Positions 1-7,468 of a DNA stretch of 40,992 bases are shown in pieces. Under the pieces are notes generated by a model. The model saw only the letters and a program-made list of their open reading frames with translations. It ran no database searches and had not been told where the DNA came from. The stretch is taken from NCBI GenBank assembly GCA_021822605.1, contig JAKAQL010000015.1, forward strand, positions 1-40,992, in the 5' to 3' direction. The stretch is from Actinomycetes bacterium. GTDB lineage: Bacteria; Actinomycetota; Acidimicrobiia; Acidimicrobiales; Acidimicrobiaceae. The position numbers and the translations under genes were made by a program. Position 1 is the stretch's first letter, and each line of letters opens with the position of its first letter.

Positions 1-141
1 ATCCTCTTGCTCCTCGTGCCGATCATCCCTGGACTCCGCAAGATTCCAGAGAAGATTCCGTTGTATCGCCTGATCTGGCGTAACTACTACCGTGACCCCG
101 ATTTCACCAACGCAGGAGAGGTACCCGCACAACGGGCCTAG
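1..141 (+). CDS. 3' end of a membrane protein gene paralogous to the cytochrome b partner at 1288-2295 (partial)
   Basis: The reading frame is open from the first base and ends at TAG 139-141. It encodes 46 residues: the end of a hydrophobic segment (ILLLLVPIIPG) and then a basic and acidic tail (RNYYRDPDFTNAGEVPAQ). The tail is the same as the C-terminus of the protein at 1288-2295. The DNA matches 2152-2286 with only two mismatches that I count, then diverges at the last codons. The gene is therefore the 3' end of a tandem paralogue, probably of the same cytochrome bc-type complex. Its 5' part lies outside the window. Confidence 0.85.
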   Translation: MLLLLVPIIPGLRKIPEKIPLYRLIWRNYYRDPDFTNAGEVPAQRA

Positions 142-146
142 TGAAT

Positions 147-194
147 CAACTGAGACAACGTGCGGCTTCCCTACGTTGTCTCAGTTGTCGTTTT
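147..194 (+). terminator. Rho-independent terminator after the truncated paralogue
   Basis: There is a perfect 15-bp inverted repeat, 147-161 against 173-187, with an 11-nt loop. It is followed by TCGTTTT. It starts 5 bases after the stop codon at 139-141 and so separates the upstream module from the cytochrome b gene at 386. Confidence 0.85.
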
Positions 195-385
195 GCTCTG
201 AACGGTATCTGCTGAGTCCAGATTGTAATCCTGGTGGGGCCCTTGCCTGTCCTTCTCTTTGTGTGACTAAAGACTCTAACGCTTGCCCAGTCTCGGGTGT
301 AGGCTCACACTAAGGGTGATGCCGCCGAGGATAGCTCTGTTGTTGGGAGTCTTATTTACGCGCATGCGTTAGAAAGGATACCGCG

Positions 386-1291
386 ATGAACGGTCATCCA
401 GTTGTCGGGGCGATTGTCAATCTGAACCATCCTGATTATTACATTCACTGGGGTTTCATTTTGATCTCGATGGCGAATTTTCTCGTTATCGTTATCTTGA
501 TAGTGTTGTTTGCACTTGCGATCAGCATCCCTTTCCTAAAAGGCAAACCGGTCAAGCGGAGGAAGTATCAATCGATCGCGTCTGCTGGTAGTGATGATGA
601 GTCTGAGGGTTGGACTGCTCATGGCCGGCGTCTTGGCCTCAAGTATCTGCCACCCGACAAGTTGTTACCAGACGGTCAGCCGTCGTATGTCGCTTCGTGG
701 GTCTATGTCTTTGGCGTGCTCACAATAGGAGCGTTAATCATGGCGATCCTGAGCGGTATGGTCCTCGCTATCGAAGGACCGACATGGTGGCACCTGAGTG
801 ATATCGGTCACTTCGTTAACTCGCTGCATCTGTGGTCGGTGGAGCTGTTTATGGGCTTTATGACCGTGCACCTGTGGGCAAAGTTCTGGATGGCAGCGTG
901 GCGTGGCAAGCGCTGGCTGACGTGGATGACCGGTATGCTCGCCTTCTTGGTCTCTATCGTCGAGGCCTTCACCGGATATCTCTCCCAGACCAACTTCGAT
1001 TCCCAGTGGATCGCCTTTGAGTCAAAGGATGCGTTTAATTCGGGCGGTATCGGTGCGTTCTTCAACGCCATGAACTTTGGCCAGGCATTGATGCTCCATA
1101 TCGTTTTGGTTCCGATCATCTTGGTGTTGATCGTAGGAATTCATGTCCTGATGGTTCGTATCCGTGGCGTCGTTCCTCCGATTGGTGCTGAGCCAGCCCA
1201 CCTTGGTGAGGACAGTGGTGATGCCGTGATCGCATCCGGAGCACAAGAGACAGGTATCCAAGAGACGAGCACGTTGGAGGTAGGACAATGA
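386..1291 (+). CDS. Cytochrome b (b6-type) subunit of a quinol-oxidising bc complex
   Basis: This 301-residue membrane protein resembles the haem-binding N-terminal half of cytochrome b. Two histidine pairs fit the bis-haem ligands: H148 and H162 with 13 residues between them, and H238 and H253 with 14, the b6f-like spacing. There is an extra N-terminal membrane segment at about 22-50, then a soluble linker and helices at about 103-130, 145-170, 180-200 and 235-260. In this family the protein carries electrons from quinol across the membrane. In an iron oxidiser it could also run in reverse to reduce quinone, but that is inference. AGAAAGGA before ATG 386 is the likely ribosome site. The stop overlaps the next start (ATGA at 1288), so the two genes are translationally coupled. 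Confidence 0.8.
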   Translation: MNGHPVVGAIVNLNHPDYYIHWGFILISMANFLVIVILIVLFALAISIPFLKGKPVKRRKYQSIASAGSDDESEGWTAHGRRLGLKYLPPDKLLPDGQPSYVASWVYVFGVLTIGALIMAILSGMVLAIEGPTWWHLSDIGHFVNSLHLWSVELFMGFMTVHLWAKFWMAAWRGKRWLTWMTGMLAFLVSIVEAFTGYLSQTNFDSQWIAFESKDAFNSGGIGAFFNAMNFGQALMLHIVLVPIILVLIVGIHVLMVRIRGVVPPIGAEPAHLGEDSGDAVIASGAQETGIQETSTLEVGQ

Positions 1292-2295
1292 GCCGGTGGA
1301 GTCAGAGCGAACGTAAGTATGGTCGACCATGGCACGGACCGCTACGCCATTATGACATCCTGAAGGAGGCGACCATAGCGTTCGTGATCGTGCTTGTACT
1401 TGTCTTTCTTCTCGCCATCACCTTTTCGTCACCTGATGTCCCCCCCGTAACCGTCCAGTCATGGGCAAAGGCTCAGCCGGTTGGCTTCGTCGACATCGCA
1501 CTGACTGAGCTCAACGGGACAAGCACGACTGCGACCTATGGACCGCCCTATAATACGGCGACAGGGTCGCTGCAGACCCTCGGCCCAGTCTCGGTCCAGA
1601 AGTTCTTCGGTGTCAAGTATCCGCTCAACACGGCCAAGGACTTTGTGCTCAACCCACTGTCGACCCTGCCGGACTTCCCTTCGTTAACGGTGGCCATCTC
1701 AACCTATGAGCATGCATCCAAGGCGACCGAGGACCACTGGATCAGCAACTATCAAGCACAGATGAACAAGCTTCCATTAGGCAGCTCAGCCGTCATCTCA
1801 GAGATGCCATCGGCAGGACCAGTTCCCGTGCTGATGACGCACCTCCTTGCCATGGCGCAGTCGGGTGCCCTTGATGCACAACTCCTCACCCAGTCGAGCT
1901 TTTACACCACGAACTACACGAATCCGTTGATGTTTATCGGGGATTCGGTGGTCGCTCAACCGAATAGCTACTGGAACAAGCTCGTCACGGTTGATCATCT
2001 GCAGGGAAACCAATGGGGCGTGATGAACGAGACTGGATCCTGGCCTGGACAGCCATGGATGTGGCTCTACACCATGTGGTATCAGATCTCACCGATGTCA
2101 ACCTCGGGCAATGGCGACGTGGAGGTCCTGGCGATCATGACGGTGTTGAGCATCCTCTTGCTCCTCGTGCCGATCATCCCCGGACTCCGCAAGATTCCAG
2201 AGAAGATTCCGTTGTATCGCCTGATCTGGCGTAACTACTACCGTGACCCCGATTTCACCAACGCAGGAGAGGTACCCGCACAGCGGCCCGTGTGA
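1288..2295 (+). CDS. Membrane partner protein of the cytochrome b above (subunit IV-like position)
   Basis: This 335-residue protein has one membrane segment near the N-terminus (about 30-47), then PDVPPVT, a long extracytoplasmic region of about 220 residues rich in S, T and P, and a second membrane segment at about 279-298. A basic tail ends in RDPDFTNAGEVPAQ. It starts within the stop codon of the cytochrome b gene. The layout suggests a replacement for, or extension of, the C-terminal cytochrome b domain (subunit IV). I see no haem-binding CxxCH motif. A near-identical copy of its last 46 codons lies at 1-141. The pairing with cytochrome b is firm from gene order; the exact function is not. 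Confidence 0.65.
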   Translation: MSRWSQSERKYGRPWHGPLRHYDILKEATIAFVIVLVLVFLLAITFSSPDVPPVTVQSWAKAQPVGFVDIALTELNGTSTTATYGPPYNTATGSLQTLGPVSVQKFFGVKYPLNTAKDFVLNPLSTLPDFPSLTVAISTYEHASKATEDHWISNYQAQMNKLPLGSSAVISEMPSAGPVPVLMTHLLAMAQSGALDAQLLTQSSFYTTNYTNPLMFIGDSVVAQPNSYWNKLVTVDHLQGNQWGVMNETGSWPGQPWMWLYTMWYQISPMSTSGNGDVEVLAIMTVLSILLLLVPIIPGLRKIPEKIPLYRLIWRNYYRDPDFTNAGEVPAQRPV

Positions 2296-2424
2296 CAACT
2301 TGGCTGAAGATGGCTTGGTCGCGGGGGATGCGTTGTTGGTCTCTCTGGACCGCTACGGATGGCGGCGAGAGTCAGCGACATGTTGATCGATCATCAGCCA
2401 TTAGAGTGGATCGAGTCTCCTAGA

Positions 2425-2497
2425 GGCCCCATCGTCTAGAGGCCTAGGACACCACCCTCTCAAGGTGGAGACACGGGTTCGAATCCCGTTGGGGCTG
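2425..2497 (+). tRNA. tRNA-Glu (anticodon CTC)
   Basis: A 73-nt cloverleaf can be drawn. The acceptor stem pairs 2425-2431 with 2490-2496, with one G-T pair. The anticodon arm CCACC/GGTGG has loop CTCTCAA, giving anticodon CTC. The T arm is ACGGG/CCCGT with loop TTCGAAT. CCA is not encoded. The 3' half from 2456 is duplicated exactly at 9495-9537. It is therefore the attachment site of the integrated element, and the functional gene is restored at the left junction. Confidence 0.95.
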
Positions 2498-2498
2498 C
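2456..2498 (+). repeat. Left attachment site core inside tRNA-Glu
   Basis: These 43 bp are identical to 9495-9537, offset 7039. They span the anticodon loop to one base past the discriminator. The bases on either side differ (C/A on the left, G/C on the right). Confidence 0.95.
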
Positions 2499-2504
2499 GA
2501 CTGG

Positions 2505-2537
2505 TGACCTGCGAAGATGCAGGTCATCGGCATTTTT
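2505..2537 (+). terminator. Terminator of tRNA-Glu, element-borne copy
   Basis: A perfect 8-bp stem, 2505-2512 against 2519-2526, has a 6-nt loop and is followed by TTTTT at 2533-2537. A closely similar hairpin follows the right att copy at 9542-9567. Because it lies inside the element relative to the att core, it probably arrived with the element. Confidence 0.75.
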
Positions 2538-2625
2538 ACCTAAAGTGCGTTAGCGTACATGTGTTCGCTCATGACGTGTTTTGACGCGGTTGTGCGATCT
2601 GTTATCGCACGTTCATCGCACGAAA

Positions 2626-3054
2626 TCAGAGCGCGTGACCCCGGGAGTCGAGCACGACGGTCGAACGGCTTGCGCTCATGGCAAGGAGGCGGGTTTTCTC
2701 GATTTGCGTAGGGTGGCCAACCCGACAGAAAGCCTTTTGGCGCTTCGCAGCGAGCACGACCCAACGCGTGCGGGGTTGTTTCGTGACGGTCACGCCGGGG
2801 AGCGGATCAGCCTTGCCTTCACGCACAGCCTTACGATGTGCCACGACGGCTTGAGGGTCACGGAGGGAGGGGTCGGCGGCTATGGCTGCTTGTGGGTCCG
2901 TGAGCGTGGGCCAGAGCGCCGACCCGCGGGTGCCAACGCTGATGACGACCTGCTCGCCGACTACCTTCCCGATCACAGACTTGCGGCCTTGGGTTTCACA
3001 AGCGGCACAGAGTGCTATGAGTTTCGCACTGTCAGCGGAAGTATTGGCAAACAT
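2626..3054 (-). CDS. Hypothetical protein at the left end of the element
   Basis: This 142-residue open frame starts at ATG 3054-3052 and runs toward the left att. I do not recognise a family. The protein is basic, especially in its C-terminal half (KQPRTRWVVLAAKRQK), and has a CAAC motif near residue 16. It is divergent from the HTH gene at 3191, with a 136-bp intergenic region between. A comparable open frame exists on the other strand (2581-3063). The minus-strand choice rests on divergence from the HTH gene and a more protein-like composition. No clear ribosome site precedes the start. Confidence 0.45.
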   Translation of the reverse strand: MFANTSADSAKLIALCAACETQGRKSVIGKVVGEQVVISVGTRGSALWPTLTDPQAAIAADPSLRDPQAVVAHRKAVREGKADPLPGVTVTKQPRTRWVVLAAKRQKAFCRVGHPTQIEKTRLLAMSASRSTVVLDSRGHAL

Positions 3055-3190
3055 ACGTACTAGTTTAGCGAGGCAATAGGCGGCAAACAGTGATATACTG
3101 GGGTCAGTTGAAGTTGTGCGGTCAGGCCGACACGAATGCCTTCATAGCCACCCTTCGGGTTGTGAGTGAGGCGTTTGGAGTCATGCCCGA

Positions 3191-3364
3191 ATGCTTTTGG
3201 ATTACGACCAAGCCGCAACCTACTTAAACACGTCCGCTCGCCACGTCAGGCAACTTTGGCAAGATCGCAAGCTCAGCGCGGTCAAGGTAGGGCGCCTAGT
3301 TCGCTTCGACACCCGTGACCTGGACAAATTCATAGATGCGAATCGTCACGAGGCGACCCGATGA
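3191..3364 (+). CDS. Excisionase-like small helix-turn-helix protein
   Basis: A 57-residue frame starts at ATG 3191 and ends at TGA 3362-3364, overlapping the next ATG by the ATGA arrangement. It begins MLLDYDQAATYLNTSARHV and continues RQLWQDRKLSAVKVGRLVRF, then DTRDLDKFIDA. That is the MerR-like HTH_17 / excisionase pattern: an AA-x-YL helix-turn-helix, then a wing (KVGRLVRF) and a final helix. Such proteins bind att DNA and favour excision, or act as replication-module regulators in actinobacterial plasmids. It is directly coupled to the rep-like gene, so either role is possible. Confidence 0.8.
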   Translation: MLLDYDQAATYLNTSARHVRQLWQDRKLSAVKVGRLVRFDTRDLDKFIDANRHEATR

Positions 3365-5259
3365 CGGCCTCGCGTGACGAGATCGAGGCAAACGTAGTTG
3401 GGTCTGCTCTACTGCTGGCCGAGAGCGATTCGCCCGCCTTGGGGGAGATGCTCGAAGCGGTGACGCCTCAGGATTTTGCGCTCGAAACTTGGCGCACCGC
3501 CTGGGCTTCGATCACCAAGAGGCACGAGCAAGGCCTAGCTGTCGATGCGGCGTCAATCGCGGGCGGCGATGATGATCTGGCTGTTCGCTTGGTGACCGCC
3601 GAGGCACAAGTTCCATCGATGAAGGCAGGACCGAAGTACGCTCGGGAGCTGGCCCAACTCTCGAAAGATAAGCGCTTGCGTACTGCGCTGCGAGAGGCCG
3701 ACAGGCTTATCGCGGCCGGGGACCGTGAGGGCGCGGCAGCCCTGCTCAGCCCATTTGTGACCAAAGCAAAGAAGGGCGTTCAGAGGTTCCGCACCGTCGA
3801 GATTGATGCATCGCCGCTCAGGAAACCGGACTGGTTGTTAAAAGGCTGGCTCATGAAGGGCTGCCTTCACATGATCGCAGGAAGACCTGGCTGTGGGAAG
3901 TCAACGGTCCTTGCTGCGCTCGTAGCGGGATTGTCACACGGACGAGGGCCTCTAGGGGACGCGATAGAACCCCGTCATATTCGGTGGCTGAGCGTCGAGG
4001 AGCATGAGGATATTGTCACTGCCCGCCTCTACGTGTCTGGCGCCGCGCCTGCCAACGCAAAAAACCTTTCGACGGACGTGGGACCGCTGAGCTTACCTCG
4101 GGACATGGCAACCCTCAAGGAGGAGATGGGCGGGCTTGACCTGCTTGTCATCGACGGATTGGGCTACTCCGTTGGAGGAAGGTCTGAATCTTACCAAGCA
4201 GTCGGCGAGCTCCTTGCTGGCCTCGCGTCCATCGCAGCTGAGACCGGCTGCGCGATCATTGGCATCGCCCACGCGCCTAAAGGCACTGGAAATAGTGACG
4301 CCCCCGTGATCGGGAGCACCGCCTGGACCTCCGTCAGCCGCGTTGTTTGGGTCGTCGGTGACGCACCCGCGACAGGGGAAGGTGAGAACCATGAGCGCAT
4401 CCTCGCGGTAGCTAAGACAAACTTTAAGAAGCCAGAAAGCCTCAGTTTTGTTCTCTCGGAAGACATCGAAACAGAGCTGGCGGTCGCCGTAAACTTTCGC
4501 AGCTCAAACGTGGCGGCATCTGACCTCATGGCCGCGCCAGAGGAACGGAGCGAGCGCGATGATCTCGCGGGCGCCATCCGGGTGATACTCGCCGACGGGC
4601 CAATCGCACGGGGTGACCTTACGAAGAGACTTAAGGCCGAAGGCTTCACTGCGGAGCGGCACGCCGTGAGTAGGGCGATCAAGGCAGTGGGAGCAGTGTC
4701 GAGACCTGGCGAGTTTGGCGGTCCCTTCGTGGTCGAGCTTGCCGACAGAGTGGAACACAGAGTGGTAACGGAGCTTAAAGGGGTTACCAATGTGCCAATG
4801 TGCCAATCTGTTGTGAGCAGGGAGTTTGCAGCCGAAAACGAGGCCGATTCGCCAGAGTGGCAGAGTGGTAGGGACGAAGCGCCACAATGGAAAGAGGACG
4901 ACGAAGACCCCTTCGCTGACGGCTCGGAAGACGACCACCCACCACTCACCGCCGATGAGATCCGCGAGAACGTGAGCGCGGCATTCCCTAACGCCACCGA
5001 GCTGCCACCGGTGCAGAAGCGACCACGACCGCAGTTGCCTACCTCCGCGGGGCCTGACGATGTGAGGCTTTGGGCAGAGATTCGTTTTTGGCTGGATTGG
5101 GAAACTGAGCCGGTGACAGTCACGAGGTTGATGAGCGAGTTCCGTGACAGAGGTGAAGCTAACGTCGGACGGGTGCTGCACCTCGCGGGGCTGCGATTCG
5201 AGGCAGGGAGAGCGGTGATCGATTGGGAGACGGAAAGAGAGGTAAGTGAACGTGCGTAA
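3361..5259 (+). CDS. RepA/DnaB-like AAA ATPase, probable replication protein of the element
   Basis: This 632-residue protein has a DnaB-N-like helical region (about 5-130), then a RecA-fold ATPase domain with Walker A GRPGCGKS at 174-181 and a Walker B-like LLVIDG at 261-266. After that come a winged-helix-like part (about 400-460), an acidic low-complexity linker (about 490-540) and a C-terminal domain. The ATPase resembles the AAA_25/RepA helicase family of plasmids, satellites and phages. Its likely job is to unwind or prime element DNA after excision. It starts at ATG 3361, overlapping the excisionase-like gene. Three 8-bp direct repeats lie within it at 4787-4810. Confidence 0.8.
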   Translation: MTASRDEIEANVVGSALLLAESDSPALGEMLEAVTPQDFALETWRTAWASITKRHEQGLAVDAASIAGGDDDLAVRLVTAEAQVPSMKAGPKYARELAQLSKDKRLRTALREADRLIAAGDREGAAALLSPFVTKAKKGVQRFRTVEIDASPLRKPDWLLKGWLMKGCLHMIAGRPGCGKSTVLAALVAGLSHGRGPLGDAIEPRHIRWLSVEEHEDIVTARLYVSGAAPANAKNLSTDVGPLSLPRDMATLKEEMGGLDLLVIDGLGYSVGGRSESYQAVGELLAGLASIAAETGCAIIGIAHAPKGTGNSDAPVIGSTAWTSVSRVVWVVGDAPATGEGENHERILAVAKTNFKKPESLSFVLSEDIETELAVAVNFRSSNVAASDLMAAPEERSERDDLAGAIRVILADGPIARGDLTKRLKAEGFTAERHAVSRAIKAVGAVSRPGEFGGPFVVELADRVEHRVVTELKGVTNVPMCQSVVSREFAAENEADSPEWQSGRDEAPQWKEDDEDPFADGSEDDHPPLTADEIRENVSAAFPNATELPPVQKRPRPQLPTSAGPDDVRLWAEIRFWLDWETEPVTVTRLMSEFRDRGEANVGRVLHLAGLRFEAGRAVIDWETEREVSERA

Positions 5260-5545
5260 GAAGAACATAACGATTGACGGCGACGCGATTTGGGACTTCG
5301 TGGCGGTGGTGCTTGAAGCTCGCAAGTGGCAGGAGGCAGGAGAGCCACCTCTCGGGTTAGCAGGTCACGTAATGATCACCATGGGGATGGAGGCATTCGA
5401 GAACTTCGCGATCTACGCGGTGCCGTTTTTTTGCGATTGGAAGGATCGAGAACTCGACTACCCGATCAATTCGATTCTGCTTGCCGCGCTGGACGAAGCC
5501 ACCGAGGTTGTGGCCGAGGCCAACGGAGGGCGCGAAAATGCTTGA
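5246..5545 (+). CDS. Small element protein of unknown function (99 aa)
   Basis: The frame starts at GTG 5246 behind AGAGG and overlaps the ATPase gene by 14 bases. It encodes a 99-residue mainly helical, acidic protein with a central hydrophobic stretch (residues about 31-60). No family is recognised. It is the first of six short genes that overlap or nearly overlap, so they are probably one transcript with the ATPase. Confidence 0.6.
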   Translation: MNVRKKNITIDGDAIWDFVAVVLEARKWQEAGEPPLGLAGHVMITMGMEAFENFAIYAVPFFCDWKDRELDYPINSILLAALDEATEVVAEANGGRENA

Positions 5546-5765
5546 GGGCGATTTTAACGCCGTGGAGGCCATGGCTGAGTTCGGTTGGTCCTGGGAGAGA
5601 TTCATCAAGGCGGCAACGGAACTTGAGGCGCAAGGCATGCTGAGACGCCTGGACCCCAACGGCATTTGTTGGGAAGTCCTCGACAAGGAGAGGATACCGC
5701 CCTCGCGAGACTTGCACCGGCTCAGAGGAGCGATCCATCGACCTCAGAATGGGGGCCAGAAATGA
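5538..5765 (+). CDS. Small element protein of unknown function (75 aa)
   Basis: The frame starts at ATG 5538, seven bases after GGAGGG (5525-5530), and overlaps the upstream gene by 8 bases. The 75-residue protein has the pattern of a small winged helix: a helix pair (FIKAATELEAQGMLRRLD) followed by a possible strand (GICWEVLDKERI). This suggests DNA binding, but I cannot name a family. It ends in the start codon of the next gene. Confidence 0.6.
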   Translation: MLEGDFNAVEAMAEFGWSWERFIKAATELEAQGMLRRLDPNGICWEVLDKERIPPSRDLHRLRGAIHRPQNGGQK

Positions 5766-6016
5766 CCGCGACGATCTACCAAACCTCGCTCGCTGCTCAT
5801 ACCGTCGCGCAAGAGGGGGCGCGGCTCAAGGGGCTCGGATCGGCTGATCGCTACGAGGCGATCAAGGCGCTGACGGGTGCAATGGGCGAGGACGAGCTAA
5901 GAGAACTGGCGCGCGTGGCTCTGACCGTAATCACATACGAGGTCGGCACAGAGGCGCTCGCGAACCTGGATCGGATAGGCAGGCACGGTGCAATTTTCGG
6001 AACAGGAGGAAGGTAA
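5762..6016 (+). CDS. Small element protein of unknown function (84 aa)
   Basis: The frame starts at ATG 5762 in an AATGA overlap with the preceding gene and ends at TAA 6014-6016, sharing one base with the next ATG. The 84-residue protein is alanine-rich and helical (for example DRYEAIKALTGAMGEDELRE). No family is recognised. The tight overlap supports co-translation with its neighbours. Confidence 0.6.
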   Translation: MTATIYQTSLAAHTVAQEGARLKGLGSADRYEAIKALTGAMGEDELRELARVALTVITYEVGTEALANLDRIGRHGAIFGTGGR

Positions 6017-6216
6017 TGGCAAGTGAAGTAGAGATTCTTGAGGCCGAGATAAAAGCCCATCAGGCGATGATCGCCGTCAAGGCGGCGAGGTTCGATAGAG
6101 ACGTGCCCTTCAACGAGTTTTGGGAGCTGGTTGGGAAGTTCGCAGAGGCCGTCGGGCACTGGGAGGCGTTGAAGGATGGTGCGAACGATGGAAGGCCGGA
6201 TTTTGAGCAATTCTGA
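6016..6216 (+). CDS. Small element protein of unknown function (66 aa)
   Basis: ATG 6016 lies five bases after AGGAGG (6005-6010), a strong ribosome site. The 66-residue product looks all-helical. The first 25 residues (SEVEILEAEIKAHQAMIAVK) fit a short coiled coil. No family is recognised. Confidence 0.6.
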   Translation: MASEVEILEAEIKAHQAMIAVKAARFDRDVPFNEFWELVGKFAEAVGHWEALKDGANDGRPDFEQF

Positions 6217-6520
6217 CTCCCGCGAAGACGAAGATATCATGACACACTCGGGCCGTGATAAGTGCGAGCCGGAGGACTTCATTTTGCTGATCGCCAACCC
6301 GTGGCTTGACGATGCGCTGGCGGCAATCCGCAAGGGCGACGGCTGGCTGGATGAGGCGCTCGCGGCCATCCATGCGAGTCAGGGATGGCTGGACGAAGTG
6401 CTCGGAGGGAAATTCGGGGTCACGTACAGTGGACAAATGGAAAAGAAAACCGAGGGCTCGGAGCGCGGGTTGAATACACCCATGGAGCATGCATCAGGAG
6501 GTTTACGTGAAGCGGAGTGA
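6176..6520 (+). CDS. Element protein with a 14-residue tandem repeat (114 aa)
   Basis: The frame starts at ATG 6176 behind GGGAGG (6161-6166), although ATG 6188 or 6239 are alternatives. It overlaps the previous gene by 41 bases. Residues 41-54, 55-68 and 69-78 repeat a WLD(D/E)(A/V)L(A/G) unit with a 14-residue period, which is 42 bases in the DNA. Each unit looks like one amphipathic helix led by a tryptophan. No family is recognised; a protein-binding or oligomerising role is conceivable. Confidence 0.55.
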   Translation: MVRTMEGRILSNSDSREDEDIMTHSGRDKCEPEDFILLIANPWLDDALAAIRKGDGWLDEALAAIHASQGWLDEVLGGKFGVTYSGQMEKKTEGSERGLNTPMEHASGGLREAE

Positions 6521-6683
6521 AGTCGAAAAATTAGCGGAGTCGGTCGGAGCTGTGCTCGGGGCAATCGAGAGCGGAGAACTTACGTCCACGCCCTCGATGC
6601 GCTATCGACTTGAGGGGGCCTTGGTCGCGTTGCACGCGGTGCTCGGCGACGCTGCGGACGCTCTCGAAATTCTTTCGCAGTAG
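6507..6683 (+). CDS. Small element protein of unknown function (58 aa)
   Basis: I place the start at GTG 6507 because AGGAGG (6496-6501) sits five bases upstream. An ATG 18 bases earlier has no such site. The 58-residue product is helical (SEVEKLAESVGAVLGAIESG). It is the last gene of the small-gene run, and the serine recombinase promoter begins 5 bases after its stop. Confidence 0.55.
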   Translation: MKRSEVEKLAESVGAVLGAIESGELTSTPSMRYRLEGALVALHAVLGDAADALEILSQ

Positions 6684-6687
6684 TGGC

Positions 6688-6715
6688 TTGAAAGCAAACG
6701 ACCGTTTGCTATAAT
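6688..6715 (+). promoter_or_regulatory. Promoter of the serine recombinase with a palindromic operator in the spacer
   Basis: TTGAAA (6688-6693) and TATAAT (6710-6715) are separated by 16 bp. The spacer is itself a palindrome, GCAAACG-AC-CGTTTGC (6694-6709). The ATG at 6722 is seven bases after the -10 box, about where transcription should begin, so the transcript is likely leaderless. Confidence 0.75.
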
Positions 6716-6721
6716 GTAAGT

Positions 6722-7381
6722 ATGGCACGCACCAAGAAATCCGTAGTCCAAGGGGTCGTCGCTTATCTTCGGGTCAGCACAGAGGAGCAAGCGGTATCCG
6801 GCCTCGGGCTCGCGGCACAAGAGGCGGCGATCAGATCCGAGTGCGAGAGGCGAGGGCTGCCGATCCTGGCTGTCCTCTCGGACGCGGGGATTAGCGCGAA
6901 GACTATCAATCGGCCCGCGCTTACCGAGGCGCTGGCGATGCTCGGACGTGGCGAGGCTAACGTTCTCATGGTCGCCAAGCTCGACCGCCTTACGCGTTCC
7001 GTCCATGACGCTACGGGGCTTTTACTCGAAGCTGAGCGCGGACATTGGGGGCTGGTTGCTCTCGATGCTCCGGTAGACACGACGACCCCACAGGGTGCGG
7101 CAATGGCGCAGGTTCTCGCAGTTTTCGCAGAGCTTGAGCGCAGGTTGATCGGTGAGAGGACAAAGGCAGCTCTGGCGGTCAAGAAAAGTCAAGGGGTCAA
7201 GCTCGGGCGGCCTCGCACCCTCGCAGAGGACGTGGTAGCGCGCATTCGTGGGGCCAAAGACGGAGGGGCTACGTGGTCGGCTATCGCGCGTGAATTGAAC
7301 GCGGAGGGGGTCCCTACAGCACAAGGCGGGGCCACCTGGTACCCGGCGACCGTGCGGTATGTCTACCTTGAGGCGGCGTGA
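6722..7381 (+). CDS. Serine recombinase (resolvase/invertase family)
   Basis: This 219-residue protein has the resolvase catalytic N-terminus AYLRVSTEEQ with the nucleophile at Ser19. It continues with SDAGISAKTINRPAL, VAKLDRLTRS and the FAELERRLIGERT motif that leads into the long helix. A basic GRPRTL hinge and a helix-turn-helix (about 180-219) follow. Its size fits small resolvases and invertases rather than large phage integrases. It could resolve dimers, invert DNA or serve as a second mobility enzyme. The spacer palindrome of its promoter may be its own binding site. Confidence 0.92.
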   Translation: MARTKKSVVQGVVAYLRVSTEEQAVSGLGLAAQEAAIRSECERRGLPILAVLSDAGISAKTINRPALTEALAMLGRGEANVLMVAKLDRLTRSVHDATGLLLEAERGHWGLVALDAPVDTTTPQGAAMAQVLAVFAELERRLIGERTKAALAVKKSQGVKLGRPRTLAEDVVARIRGAKDGGATWSAIARELNAEGVPTAQGGATWYPATVRYVYLEAA

Positions 7382-7468
7382 CTCGACGCTCTGGTATGGC
7401 CGGTGACGCTTTGTGGCGTGTTTGGGGGTATCTTTGAGGTATTGGACGCCTGAAGTAGGGGGGTTGGG

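Noticed and set aside
92-313. 73-codon frame between the truncated gene and cytochrome b
   Set aside because: It runs through the paralogue's 3' end and the terminator stem, and has no ribosome site.
2581-3063. 160-codon plus-strand frame at the left of the element
   Set aside because: Opposite the minus-strand candidate, with histidine- and cysteine-rich shadow-like composition; I kept the minus frame with modest confidence.
4191-5348. 385-codon open frame on the minus strand across the rep-like gene
   Set aside because: Serine- and arginine-rich composition of an antisense shadow; the plus-strand frame carries Walker motifs and overlaps coupled genes at both ends.
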